64,000 bases of DNA, from NCBI GenBank assembly GCA_050331455.1, contig JBHJGV010000004.1, positions 1 through 64,000 on the forward strand, in the 5' to 3' direction. Positions 33,941 to 42,207 of this stretch are shown piece by piece. The position numbers and the translations under genes are program-made. The notes beneath the pieces were generated by a model, which was not told the origin of the DNA, made no database searches, and saw nothing but the letters and a program-made list of their open reading frames with translations. This DNA is from CAYUYV01 sp050331455. Lineage in GTDB: Bacteria > Pseudomonadota > Alphaproteobacteria > JAJFIK01. Position 1 is the first letter of the stretch. Each line of letters starts with the position of its first letter.

Positions 33941-35128
33941 CTACTTGGACTGTGAACCATGATCAGTAGCCGAAGTCTGATCCGTTGACATCGTTTCGGA
34001 TCTTGTTCGCCTCCAAGACCACCATTTCGGTCGCGCAGAGTTCGTCGATTTGATCTTGGATGATTTGTCCGCCTGGGCACCATGGCCTTCGTCGAGAAAA
34101 TTGGCGGGTCCTCGCTTAGGAATGTGAAGCCCACGCTGCTCGGCAGCCTTCAGGGCAATCTGGCGGGCCATATCACGAGCATAGTCATTGGACGCCACTT
34201 TCATTGAAAGCTGCTGTATCCGCCCCCGGCGCCAGAGCTGATAAAGGATATAGATAATCCCGGCAATGATAATGAGCTTGAGACTCACAAGGACCCATTC
34301 CGGGACACCATCCGTGAATTCCCGAATCTTCACTAATAAAGCGCCACCGTTCTCACGGGCTGAGGCCCGATCCGGAGCGATGGCGTCAACCGCATTCCTG
34401 GTCACCGATGCTGTGGCGGCCGCTCCGGAAACCGTTGCGCCCACCGCAATCTTCTGATCCGTCGCCTCAGATTGCCGTTCCATCTCTGCCTGAACCAACC
34501 GCTCTTGGACCAGGATTTCGACATCCTGCTGAGTGGGGCTGGGCGGCACGGCCGGCGCCTGTTGGGCCGGTGCCGGCGCTGGCGGCTGACCCTGTCCGGT
34601 GGTGCCAGCCGGTGGAGCGGAGTCCTCCGACTCAGCCGCAGGCGGCACATCCATGGTCGGAACCGACATGACCGTTTCCGTTTCCGTTGGAGTCAGAAAC
34701 AGAGCCTTTTCCGCTGCCCGTCGACGCACCAGTCCTTCCAGGACAGTGAGTTCGCCATTGACACGAGCCTTGTTCCAAAGCTCGATGCGGTTGGCCGCCT
34801 CGGCACGATTGCCCTGGTTCAGATAGCGCAGGCAGGAAGACTTCGAAAAGTTGCCCTCACCGATATTATAGGTAAGCGAGACAAGTGCGCTGAACTCATT
34901 GGGATTGATCGGCACCATGACCAGGCGTTCGACAGCATCTTCGAAGCGCTGAAGATCCTCGCGCAACAGTTCTTCGGCACGATCCTCGGTGATCCGCACC
35001 CCTGCTCGGACGTCCGCGCCAGTGTGTCCGTAGCCAACGGTCCAGACACCCGCGGGACACAAATAGGCTTCGAGGCGGCACCCCTCGAACCGCTTGATCA
35101 GATCGACTCCTGACTCGTTCGTCTGCAT
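33941..35128 (-). CDS. GH24 phage-type lysozyme with linker and membrane anchor
   Basis: 395 residues. Residues 1-145 are a phage-type muramidase with the E-8-C-5-T catalytic pattern (Glu15, Cys24, Thr30 in FEGCRLEAYLCPAGVWTVGYG) and NEFSALVSLTYNIGEGNF. The Asp of T4 lysozyme is replaced by Cys, as in part of the family. There is no signal peptide. A Pro/Ala/Gln-rich linker (150-200) leads to a coiled region and one membrane helix at about 278-298 (WVLVSLKLIIIAGIIYILYQ), then a basic tail. It lies downstream of the LprI-like gene on the same strand. How the catalytic domain reaches peptidoglycan is unclear. Confidence 0.85.
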   Translation of the reverse strand: MQTNESGVDLIKRFEGCRLEAYLCPAGVWTVGYGHTGADVRAGVRITEDRAEELLREDLQRFEDAVERLVMVPINPNEFSALVSLTYNIGEGNFSKSSCLRYLNQGNRAEAANRIELWNKARVNGELTVLEGLVRRRAAEKALFLTPTETETVMSVPTMDVPPAAESEDSAPPAGTTGQGQPPAPAPAQQAPAVPPSPTQQDVEILVQERLVQAEMERQSEATDQKIAVGATVSGAAATASVTRNAVDAIAPDRASARENGGALLVKIREFTDGVPEWVLVSLKLIIIAGIIYILYQLWRRGRIQQLSMKVASNDYARDMARQIALKAAEQRGLHIPKRGPANFLDEGHGAQADKSSKIKSTNSARPKWWSWRRTRSETMSTDQTSATDHGSQSK

Positions 35129-35224
35129 CGATATACTCCCACCCCCTCGGGTCTCTCTGTCAGCCCATCAATGGCTCGGCCAAGCTGTGCCGCGCCAGAA
35201 TCGGCAATTCCGGTCGACGCCCAC

Positions 35225-36094
35225 TCACCGGGCCCTCTTTTCGAACCTGGCGCGGATGGCCTGCGCGCTCTGCGCAAGACGCTCAAGACGAACAACTGTG
35301 CTTTCCAGAGAGCAGGTTACGAACGCCAGGCCGCGCGTGGATCCGCCGGCGTCTGACGCGGATGCTAAAAACCGGCACTCCGCATCGCGGTAGGCCCGCC
35401 ATGCCTCCAGCGCCGATCGAACCAGTTGCGCGGTTTCTCGCTCAATGATGTTCGAGGCTGCATACTCTTCGAGTTGGCTTCGCAGTTTTTCAGCCATGTC
35501 TGTCAAGGCCCGCTCGGCGGTCTCGCGCCGTTGGTTCATGCACTCCGTAAAATTAAGCTGCGTGGAGTCAAACCGGCAGTCGGGCTGTTCCGCACTGCCC
35601 TCTGGCTTGGGCCAAGTCGGCGGCAAGAACAGCTCACCTTCGGCACCAAATGCCTCCGTATCGCCCTTTATCTGCCGACCGCGCTCTACCGTCAGCCGAT
35701 GCAGGCACGCCTCCTCGATCCCTTCCTGCTCCTCGTCACTACCGCCAGCCTGCCTTGCCAGTTGACAGATGATTTTGCGGGCTTCCAGCCCATACGCGTG
35801 GGCATTCAGCGCCAACATGACAAGGCCGCGATCCTGATTGGTTCCTCGACGGATCAAATCATTCAGCGCCTTCGCTTCTATCAAGAGGCTGACCATGGCC
35901 TCTGCATTGGCTTTCTCAGCCTGCCGACGATTCTCGGAATGGCAGGTTGTCGCCTCGCGTGGCGGTAAGTAAATGCATCCCGCATGCCATGTGTCTTGGC
36001 TGTCACTGGCCCGCTGCGCAAAAGCCGAACTGGACTGTCCCAAGGCCGCAGCAATAGCTATGGCCGCGATAACTTTGACCCCATGGATCATCAT
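35225..36094 (-). CDS. Exported protein with a C-terminal LprI-like (DUF1311) domain
   Basis: 289 residues. The signal peptide is MMIHGVKVIAAIAIAAALGQ...AFA. The middle (40-150) is Cys-containing and unassigned. The C-terminal part (about 175-275) has the DUF1311/LprI pattern: CRFDSTQLNFTECMNQRRET, then LRSQLEEYA, and SALEAWRAYRDAECRFLASA with a final paired Cys (VTCSLES). LprI of Mycobacterium is reported to inhibit lysozyme. AAGGGGG before the ATG fixes the start. It lies 96 bases upstream of the lysozyme gene on the same strand. Confidence 0.72.
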   Translation of the reverse strand: MMIHGVKVIAAIAIAAALGQSSSAFAQRASDSQDTWHAGCIYLPPREATTCHSENRRQAEKANAEAMVSLLIEAKALNDLIRRGTNQDRGLVMLALNAHAYGLEARKIICQLARQAGGSDEEQEGIEEACLHRLTVERGRQIKGDTEAFGAEGELFLPPTWPKPEGSAEQPDCRFDSTQLNFTECMNQRRETAERALTDMAEKLRSQLEEYAASNIIERETAQLVRSALEAWRAYRDAECRFLASASDAGGSTRGLAFVTCSLESTVVRLERLAQSAQAIRARFEKRAR

Positions 36095-36260
36095 TGAGTG
36101 CCCCCTTAGCGCAATTTGTTCATGTCCACTTTTGGTAGACGAGTGGTTCGGCCCGGACATTTGCATGCCACATGCAGCACTTCTGTTCACGACTGTCTGA
36201 GCCACAAGAACCCTCATTACGTTATTCTTTCTCGTGGATCTTTTGACCCTGACACGGGCG

Positions 36261-36306
36261 TGACGAGCGTGCCGCAAGTGGGGACCCAAACGTCAAAGCC
36301 GCTCTA
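36261..36306. repeat. Palindromic element family, copy B
   Basis: A 46-base block aligned without gaps to 33734-33779 at 36 of 46 positions; both end in AGCCGCTCT followed by G or A. Only the right half of the element is recognisable. Confidence 0.6.
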
Positions 36307-36765
36307 TGAGAGTGCTCCGAAGCGCCTCTCCCCATTCAACCCGCCCACACACCAGACCGTTTCCGTGTTCGACTGAACGGCGTAATCTGGCGGGAGAGAG
36401 GTCACCGGCAACGCGCCGCAGCACACGAGTGCCCGCCTCGCGAGACCAATGAAGCAGAAAAACAAATTCGAGCCACCTGATCTCTATGTCTGTCTCCCAA
36501 CGTCCTGCCTAGCGAAAACGCGATCGCCCTGCCAGTCCATGGCCCCTGATCCCACCCATGGCACCCGCATCGCCAGCAGACGCATGTGGTTCACTGAAGC
36601 CAGCGTTGCTTCCCATGAGTTTTTCAACGGACGGTGCTTATTGGCAAGTGGTTCGCCGACAAATCAACAATGAATTGCCCAAAAACAGGGAAACGAGCGG
36701 GGGAAGTATCTTTCAGCGCCACGCAGATGGCAGTATTTGTCCCATAGGAGCATGATGCATCCTTA

Positions 36766-36834
36766 TAGAGCGGCCTTGGCGCGTCACTCCCACTTTATGC
36801 TTTTGTGCTGCGCCCATCGCTCAAGCGTCATGGC
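36766..36834. repeat. Palindromic element family, copy C (inverted)
   Basis: TAGAGCGGCCTTGGCG at the left end resembles the reverse complement of copy B (TAGAGCGGCTTTGACG). CAAGCGTCATGGC at 36822-36834 resembles the right arm of copy A. The match is weaker than between A and B. Confidence 0.45.
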
Positions 36835-36858
36835 GAACAGCTTCAAGAGATAAAATAA

Positions 36859-36900
36859 ATCACGACCGGTGAGGGGCGGTGTGAGGACGACGCCCCTCAC
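36859..36900 (-). terminator. Terminator of the nitroreductase remnant
   Basis: A perfect 10-base stem, GTGAGGGGCG (36869-36878) and CGCCCCTCAC (36891-36900), lies 27 bases past the stop of the minus-strand fragment. On that strand it is followed, after about ten bases, by the T-rich ATTTATTTTATC. Confidence 0.55.
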
Positions 36901-36927
36901 TGAAGGACCAACGATACTCCGCGAGCC

Positions 36928-37175
36928 CTACACATAGGTCGTGATGTCGGCGAGGGGCTTTTTGATCGTCGCGTGGACCGGCACCGTTGCGTCCTCGGCC
37001 GGATAGCCCGTGACGAGCAGCACGAACGGCTTTTCCGTCTCCGGACGGCCGCAGATCTCGTTGAGGAAATTCATCGGCGCCGGCGTATGGGTGAGCGTGG
37101 CAAGGCCCGCATGGTGCAGGGCTGCGATCAGGAACCCGGTGGCGATGCCGACACTTTCGGTCACGTAATGTATAA
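36928..37175 (-). pseudogene. C-terminal fragment of a nitroreductase-family gene
   Basis: The frame reads YVTESVGIATGFLIAALHHA, then GLATLTHTPAPMNFLNEI and LLVTGYPAEDATVP, the C-terminal third of an FMN nitroreductase. Homology-like sequence stops at about 37175, where the DNA changes abruptly to AT-rich. The N-terminal FMN-binding part is absent from the window. A GTG at 37164 could start translation but would give only 78 residues without a flavin site. It was evidently cut by insertion or deletion. Confidence 0.75.
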
Positions 37176-37180
37176 TTACC
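37166..37180. repeat. GTAAT/ATTAC inverted repeat at a composition break
   Basis: GTAAT-GTATA-ATTAC sits exactly where the GC-rich nitroreductase fragment gives way to an AT-rich segment. It may mark an old junction or be an operator for the small downstream gene. A TTGACT hexamer follows at 37192-37197 as a possible -35 box, without a clear -10. Confidence 0.35.
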
Positions 37181-37275
37181 TTTTCTTTAACTTGACTCTG
37201 TGGCCAAGGTTTGGGCTGATGCTAGCGTAGCGATTTCAGAAATTTGGCTTTTTCTTTCTTTGCTGAGGAAAGGCC

Positions 37276-37479
37276 ATGTCTGAAATGCAAACCCCAGAGA
37301 ATCAGCACAAGGCTGATCACTTATTCATAAAATTGCTTGGAGTTGAAATCCGCGCCAGTGGCAAAGCCGGCGTGATCGCAGCTTCTATTGCCTTACTGGC
37401 AATCGTGCTCCTTATCATCGCCGCGCTGCATTTCGGTATTCCGATCAGTAGCATCATCAAATCTGGACAAAGTCCATGA
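37276..37479 (+). CDS. Small single-span membrane protein of unknown function
   Basis: 67 residues. A charged N-terminus (MSEMQTPENQHKADHLFIKL) is followed by GVEIRASGKAG and one hydrophobic helix (VIAASIALLAIVLLIIAALH). GAGGAAAGGCC gives a clear ribosome site. The gene lies in an AT-rich patch of about 330 bases bounded by a broken gene on one side and an IS-truncated one on the other, so it was probably acquired. No family recognised. It could be a phage- or plasmid-type membrane protein or a small toxin. Confidence 0.6.
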   Translation: MSEMQTPENQHKADHLFIKLLGVEIRASGKAGVIAASIALLAIVLLIIAALHFGIPISSIIKSGQSP

Positions 37480-37506
37480 TATCATGAAAAGTATATATCA
37501 TGATAT
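37479..37506 (+). terminator. AT-rich hairpin after the small membrane protein
   Basis: ATATCATGA (37479-37487) and TCATGATAT (37498-37506) are perfect 9-base arms with a 10-base loop, starting on the stop codon of the small gene. TGTGTTTTC follows. It could terminate transcription; the sequence is also repeated in part as TCATGA at 37513. Confidence 0.5.
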
Positions 37507-37512
37507 GTGTTT

Positions 37513-37653
37513 TCATGACCGCCCGCGATCGGGACCGTCCTTGTCCTTTTTGCGGTCGCGGGCGGCTTTGCGCTTGGCCTTGATGCGCTCCAACTCCTTC
37601 TGGCGCTTCGGATCAACACCGGCGGCTTTGTTGGCCTCCTTGGATAAGCCGAT
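37513..37653 (-). pseudogene. 3' stub of a gene truncated by the IS1380 element
   Basis: The minus-strand frame from the IS end to the TGA at 37513 reads GNIGLSKEANKAAGVDPKRQ, then KELERIKAKRKAARDRKKDK and a short tail. It is Lys/Arg-rich and has the GC-rich codon use of the chromosome, so it looks like the true C-terminus of a gene. The upstream part is replaced by the IS. No continuation was found at the other IS end. Function unknown. Confidence 0.5.
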
Positions 37654-39320
37654 ATTCCCCGGATGAAGTCCAAAAACCGAGCCGTGAAAGGCGCTCGGAA
37701 TGCCACGGCACCGATTTTGAACCTGTTCTCAATCCTGACGAGATGGTAGCGCCTGAAATCGCCTCTGAGAAGCCATTTTCGGCAGTATTCCCCTTCATTC
37801 AGGCGCACGTTTGCTATCGCCATCTCATAATTTTCCCCTTGTTCAAGCCGCTGAGCCAGCCGGTCGCCGCAGATCCGCTATGTTCTCCAGAATGCGGCGC
37901 ATGAGATCACGCGGCACCGCGACCTCGGCCATCTGGAAGACGGCATAGCGGGCGTGGGTAATGACCTTGGCCCCGATCTTCACGAGCTTCTCGCGCAAGG
38001 TGGTCAGGCACCATTGCTCGACCTCTTTGGGCAATGTCAGGGTGCGCAGGAAATTTGCGAGATTATAGGCCAGGGCGTGGAGCTGAAGGCGCACTTCATT
38101 GCTCCGGAACCGGGTGCAGCTCAGCCGCGTCCAACGGATGGCGGTCTTGCCCTCTTTGATCCATTGTTCCGCCGTGCCCCGTTCGGCTTCGCCCTCGGAC
38201 CGATGGCGGGCGGGCGCCTCACTATAGAACGCCACGACCCGTTCGGGCGGACGGCTCAGATTGGTGACGATGAAGCCGACGCGGGGATAAAGTTCGCCGG
38301 GGTGCGTTTCCACCTTCGCTACGACGCGCCGGGCTTGGGGCCAAGACGCAGCCTTGTAGCTGAACGAGGCATGGGAGCGGCGCACGCCATTGGGTGGACG
38401 GCCCACAGGGCGCTTGAGCAGATGTGGAATGAAGGATTCGAGAACCTGATTGGCCTTGAGACGGATGGCATATTTGAAGCCTTCCGCTTCCAGACAATCG
38501 TAGAGGCCGGGGATGGCGAAGGCCGCATCGCCCCGGAAAAAGCGCCTGCGCACTTTCCCGCGATAGCGCGCGATGACCGGGTCCAGAAGGGCCTTCCAAG
38601 CATCGGCACTGTGCACATTGCCGGGCCGCAGCACACAGCGCTCAAGATCGCCGAACTGATTGAATACGAACAGCGGGTGATAACAGGTGCAGCCGAAATG
38701 CCCGTTATAGGCGCTGCCTTCCTGGTCACCGTGGGTCGGACTGACGCTGGAATCCATGTCGAGCACAATGGCGTTCACCGGACGGCGGGCATGGACCGCG
38801 TCAATCCACCGGCCGGAGAGGTCCTGGAGCGCAGTGAGATTGTCGGCACTGGCCAGAAGATCGGTCTCGAACCGGCCCATCTGGGAAGCGGACGCAGCCT
38901 GACGAATTACTGCCTTGCCACCAACGATCCAGCGCATGGCAGGGTCCTGGCCCAAACGGTCGGCGTCGTTCACATCCTCATATCCGGCAAGCCGTCCGAA
39001 GACGGACTGACGCAACAGCGCCACCAGGCTGTGACGGCCATTCCTGCCGGTGCGGTTGTCAGTGAGCGCGTCCCCCGCCAGATCCGTCAGGCCAAGCGCC
39101 TCATCCAATTCCCGAAAAGCCAGCAGACCGGCATCGGAGGTGAGCCGGGAGCCGTGAAATTCCAGCTTCAAACGGCGGTCGAAACCGACCCGCAAGGCAC
39201 CCCGATCATCTTCACCCGCCATGCTGCCCATGACACGCCTCGCACATTCGCCTCAAGCCATTGATATAATGACATGAATCGGCGCTCAGACGTATGCAAT
39301 CGGAAAATCATCCGGGGAAT
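37654..39320 (-). mobile_element. IS1380-family insertion sequence
   Basis: A 1667-base element. ATTCCCCGGATGA at 37654-37666 and TCATCCGGGGAAT at 39308-39320 are perfect 13-base inverted ends. The size agrees with IS1380 (about 1.66 kb). It carries one intact transposase gene. No 4-5 base target duplication is evident at either possible boundary, and the sequences on the two sides come from different, oppositely oriented genes. This suggests a deletion or recombination after insertion. Confidence 0.85.
37843..39231 (-). CDS. IS1380-family transposase
   Basis: 462 residues, full length. The DDE pieces are visible: the first Asp in VNAIVLDMDSSVSPTHGDQE, the second in RRRFFRGDAAFAIPGLYDCL and the family motif GTAEQWIKEGKTA carrying the Glu. 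It has no stop or frameshift, so it is probably active. It catalyses cut-and-paste movement of the surrounding element. Confidence 0.95.
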   Translation of the reverse strand: MGSMAGEDDRGALRVGFDRRLKLEFHGSRLTSDAGLLAFRELDEALGLTDLAGDALTDNRTGRNGRHSLVALLRQSVFGRLAGYEDVNDADRLGQDPAMRWIVGGKAVIRQAASASQMGRFETDLLASADNLTALQDLSGRWIDAVHARRPVNAIVLDMDSSVSPTHGDQEGSAYNGHFGCTCYHPLFVFNQFGDLERCVLRPGNVHSADAWKALLDPVIARYRGKVRRRFFRGDAAFAIPGLYDCLEAEGFKYAIRLKANQVLESFIPHLLKRPVGRPPNGVRRSHASFSYKAASWPQARRVVAKVETHPGELYPRVGFIVTNLSRPPERVVAFYSEAPARHRSEGEAERGTAEQWIKEGKTAIRWTRLSCTRFRSNEVRLQLHALAYNLANFLRTLTLPKEVEQWCLTTLREKLVKIGAKVITHARYAVFQMAEVAVPRDLMRRILENIADLRRPAGSAA

Positions 39321-39321
39321 G

Positions 39322-39402
39322 CGGGATAAAAACCGTCTCACGCATCATTTGCTGAAGACCACGGATCCGGATGTCGCGGGCGAGGACGATCCGGACGCAT
39401 AG
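39322..39402 (+). pseudogene. Possible C-terminal stub of a plus-strand gene at the IS right end
   Basis: From the IS edge the plus strand reads RDKNRLTHHLLKTTDPDVAG and EDDPDA before TAG at 39400. It has the acidic tail and codon use of a real gene end, but is too short to name. It would be a second gene cut at this site. Confidence 0.3.
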
Positions 39403-39434
39403 GCCGCCGGGCACCGGGTCGGTCCGCTTTGGGG

Positions 39435-39782
39435 TCACGGCCCGGCCTTGCCACGCCAGCGCAGGGATTGCCGATTCAATGCATGGAGATCGGCTCGCCC
39501 GTCCATGACGTCCTGGCAGAGTGCAACGGCCCGCGCGGCCTGCGCCGCCGTGAGGTGTTTGTAGGCCGGCCGCGCAATATGGCGGTACCAGACATCCCCC
39601 GCCACCGCGTCGAGGATGATGCGCTGGAAACAGTGGTCGTGCCGTACGGGCCAGTCTCGCTCACCGTCGCGCGCCATTCGGGGAAGCACCCTGCAGGTCA
39701 ATTCCAGATAGCGCTGCACCGTGTGGTCAGGTTCTTCGCCGGCTTTTTCCGCCAACTCCGAAGGCTCGTCGAACAAATCCAT
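39435..39782 (-). CDS. Conserved hypothetical protein, about 115 residues
   Basis: The stretch DWPVRHDHCFQRIILDAVAG, then the DVWYRHIARPAYKHL block and LNRQSLRWRGKAGP at the C-terminus look like a conserved alphaproteobacterial small protein; I cannot assign a fold or activity. It is downstream of the TonB receptor on the same strand. The ATG at 39782 lacks an obvious ribosome site and the true start may differ. Confidence 0.55.
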   Translation of the reverse strand: MDLFDEPSELAEKAGEEPDHTVQRYLELTCRVLPRMARDGERDWPVRHDHCFQRIILDAVAGDVWYRHIARPAYKHLTAAQAARAVALCQDVMDGRADLHALNRQSLRWRGKAGP

Positions 39783-39873
39783 GCCTGCCCCAGCGTTTGG
39801 CTTTGCTGAAGCGCGGTCGGTCCCGGGCGCGGGTCAATCACGCCCCGGTCGCCGCGCCCGGAACAAGGGCCGA

Positions 39874-42207
39874 TCAGAATTCGGCAACGAGGCGCACGCT
39901 GTATTGGCGGGGCGGGGCAACGCGCAGGATATTGCCGCGCACGGCAAAACCGTTGGTGAAGGCCCCGGTCGCATAGATCTCGTTGGTGGCATTGGTTACG
40001 AAGCCTTCGATCCGCCAATCCTCCTGGCGGGAGATGCCGAACCGCAAATCGAGGCGGTGGTAACTCTCCAGGATGAACTGCTCCTGGGCCGCGGCAAGCC
40101 GCTCGCCCCGATCGCCCACATAGGCAAAGGTTGCGCGGATGAAGCCGTCAATGTCCTCGAACAGGCGCCGCTGATAGGTCGCCGTTAGAGTGCCTTGCCA
40201 GCGCGGCGCATAGGGCAGCGGCTCGCCCACGATGGCCTGCTGGGAGATGCCCCCTTCGAGCGAGGTGACCTCGGAATCGAGGAAGGCCACACCGCCCTGG
40301 ACGGTCAGGCCGTCGATCGGGCTCGCGATGAAGTCCACCTCGAAACCGGCTGCTTCCGCCTCACCATTGCCGGCAAAGGGCACGCCGGTGATCGGATCGG
40401 CGATGGAGAGTTGGATATCCGTCCAGTTCATCATGTAACCGGACGCGTTGATCAGCAGCCGGCCGTCGAAGAATGTCGTCTTGAGGCCGATCTCGTAATT
40501 GATGATCTGCTCGGGCTCGAAATCCAGTTGCTCCGTCTCCGTCGGTGTGACATTGGCCAATTGCAGGCCGCCGGGCCGGTACCCGGTCGAGACCGTGGCG
40601 TAGACATTGATGGTTTCGGTCAGGTCATAGACCGTGCTTGCGCGCCAAGTGAAGGCATCGAACTGCACGTCGCCCTCATTGTCGGCAAAAGGCGTCGCCA
40701 GGAACACAAGATCCGGCACCGGAAAATTCGGATCGGGATTGATGTCAACAAGGTCGGTGACCGACTGACTCTCCTCGTCGTAGTTATAGCGTCCGCCAAA
40801 GAGCACGTTCCATCGGTCCGTCACCTGAACGTCGAGATCGGCGAAGACGGCGACACCGAATGTGGTCGAGTTGATGTCGGACTGCACGACCGGCGTTCCC
40901 GGCGGCGTGTCGACGGCGATAAGACCTTCTGGAAACAGGGGCGCCAGTGGGCCGAGAATCTGGGGAATGGGCGGCAGGAAGGTGGACAGGCGCAGGGTTT
41001 CGCCGGCCACGCTGCTGCTGAAACCGTTGAACCGGCCGTGGGAAATGAATACCCCGCCGATATAGTCGAACCGCTCGTCCCCATTGTTCTGGAAGCGCAC
41101 CTCCGTGCTCATGAAGGTCGCGGCGTTGCCGCCCTCGGCGATCACGTTGTCGAGGGAGGAAAAGTCCGCATCGCTGATGAATTTGGCCTCTGAATACGAA
41201 TAGCCGGACACCCAGACCAGGGAGGTCTCGCCGAAGTCGTAGCTGGCATTGACGGTGGCGATGGTGTTTTCCCGCTCATTGCTTTCGGCCGTGTTGGTCT
41301 CGCCGAACGCCCCCTGCTCCGGGAAAAACGTATCCAGCGGCGAGGGCGTGACGCTGGGCGGCAGGAAAGGGTTGAGGCCCAGATTGATGATGTCGATGAA
41401 GGACTGGACGAAGGGGTTCGGTGTGCCGTCGGGCACCTGGCTTTGCAACTCCTGGGTCAACCGCTCGAAGGACAGGGAGGCCTTGATGGACAGGCGGTCG
41501 TTCGGGTCCGTTTGGATGCTGCCGCGCAGGCCGAAATTCTTCTGGGTGTCTTCCGGCGATCCGGTCGGGGTCAGATTGTCGACATAGCCGCTTGTGCGGT
41601 CGAAAAATCCGGAAAAGAGGGCGGCGGTTGTGTCGGAAAGCGGGACATTGACCCGGCCTTGGGCGCCGAAGGTGCCGTTGTTGCCCCCGTCGATAGCGAT
41701 GCGGGCGGAATAGTCGTCCGTACGCGGCGTGAGAGAGGTAATGGAAATGGCGCCGGCCACCACATTCCGACCGAAGGACGTGCCCTGGGGACCGCGCAAG
41801 ACCTCGACCCGCTCCGCATCCACAAGGCGGGAGCCGGCGAGGGCCGTGGATGCGCCTGTGGTGTCGAAGCCGTCCACGTAAACGCCGAAGGTGTTGGTAT
41901 TGCCGCCCAGCGCGCCGATGCCCCGGATCCGTACGCTGATGCCGTCGCCGGAGGCGCCGCCCGTTTCGCCCGTCACCCCGGGGACGAGGTCGAGATAGTC
42001 GGACAGGTCACGCAGATCCGAGCGATCGATGAATTCGTTGTCCACGACGGCGATGGAGACGGGCACGTCCTCAAGCGCCTGTTCCCTTTTCTGCGCTGTG
42101 ACGACGATGGTCTCGGTGTCGCCCTGCTGCGCCCATGCTGCGCCGGGCGCCATGGCCAGGCACGATGCCCCACCGATAAGCCACGGCGTGATGGCTCTGT
42201 TCCCCAT
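39874..42207 (-). CDS. TonB-dependent outer-membrane receptor
   Basis: 777 residues. The signal peptide ends at AAWAQ. The TonB-box-like TETIVVTAQKREQALEDVPV is followed by the plug domain (SDYLDLVPGVTGETGG, then SVRIRGIGALGGNTNTFGVY and RVEVLRGPQGTSFGRN) and the 22-strand barrel, ending in RQYSVRLVAEF with a terminal Phe. GGGAGGACAGGGCT precedes the ATG. The plug style (VPVSIAVV) is that of the large alphaproteobacterial/sphingomonad group importing organic substrates rather than a known siderophore type. Transport draws on TonB-ExbBD, which is not in the window. Confidence 0.95.
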   Translation of the reverse strand: MGNRAITPWLIGGASCLAMAPGAAWAQQGDTETIVVTAQKREQALEDVPVSIAVVDNEFIDRSDLRDLSDYLDLVPGVTGETGGASGDGISVRIRGIGALGGNTNTFGVYVDGFDTTGASTALAGSRLVDAERVEVLRGPQGTSFGRNVVAGAISITSLTPRTDDYSARIAIDGGNNGTFGAQGRVNVPLSDTTAALFSGFFDRTSGYVDNLTPTGSPEDTQKNFGLRGSIQTDPNDRLSIKASLSFERLTQELQSQVPDGTPNPFVQSFIDIINLGLNPFLPPSVTPSPLDTFFPEQGAFGETNTAESNERENTIATVNASYDFGETSLVWVSGYSYSEAKFISDADFSSLDNVIAEGGNAATFMSTEVRFQNNGDERFDYIGGVFISHGRFNGFSSSVAGETLRLSTFLPPIPQILGPLAPLFPEGLIAVDTPPGTPVVQSDINSTTFGVAVFADLDVQVTDRWNVLFGGRYNYDEESQSVTDLVDINPDPNFPVPDLVFLATPFADNEGDVQFDAFTWRASTVYDLTETINVYATVSTGYRPGGLQLANVTPTETEQLDFEPEQIINYEIGLKTTFFDGRLLINASGYMMNWTDIQLSIADPITGVPFAGNGEAEAAGFEVDFIASPIDGLTVQGGVAFLDSEVTSLEGGISQQAIVGEPLPYAPRWQGTLTATYQRRLFEDIDGFIRATFAYVGDRGERLAAAQEQFILESYHRLDLRFGISRQEDWRIEGFVTNATNEIYATGAFTNGFAVRGNILRVAPPRQYSVRLVAEF

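Larger units (their letters stand above)
36095..36927. other. Gene-poor region with repeat copies B and C
   Basis: About 830 bases with no gene I can support. Short open frames here lack ribosome sites and family resemblance. It contains two members of the palindromic element family and a strong hairpin at its end. It should also hold the promoter of the LprI-like gene. The base composition is mixed, unlike the GC-rich housekeeping parts, which fits accumulated mobile debris. Confidence 0.5.

Noticed and set aside
36449..36755. Open reading frames of 65-75 residues in the gene-poor region
   Set aside because: They lack ribosome sites, have mixed composition and resemble no family; the region is better explained as repeat and spacer DNA.
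37667..37823. Minus-strand open frame of 113 residues after the transposase
   Set aside because: It runs across the IS left end into the flank, so it mixes IS and chromosomal sequence; the flank's real frame is the GNIGLSKEANKAAG one.
33700..39800. An integrated prophage or integrative element
   Set aside because: Only a lysozyme and IS debris are present; no integrase, capsid, portal or tRNA attachment site was found, so a full prophage is not supported.
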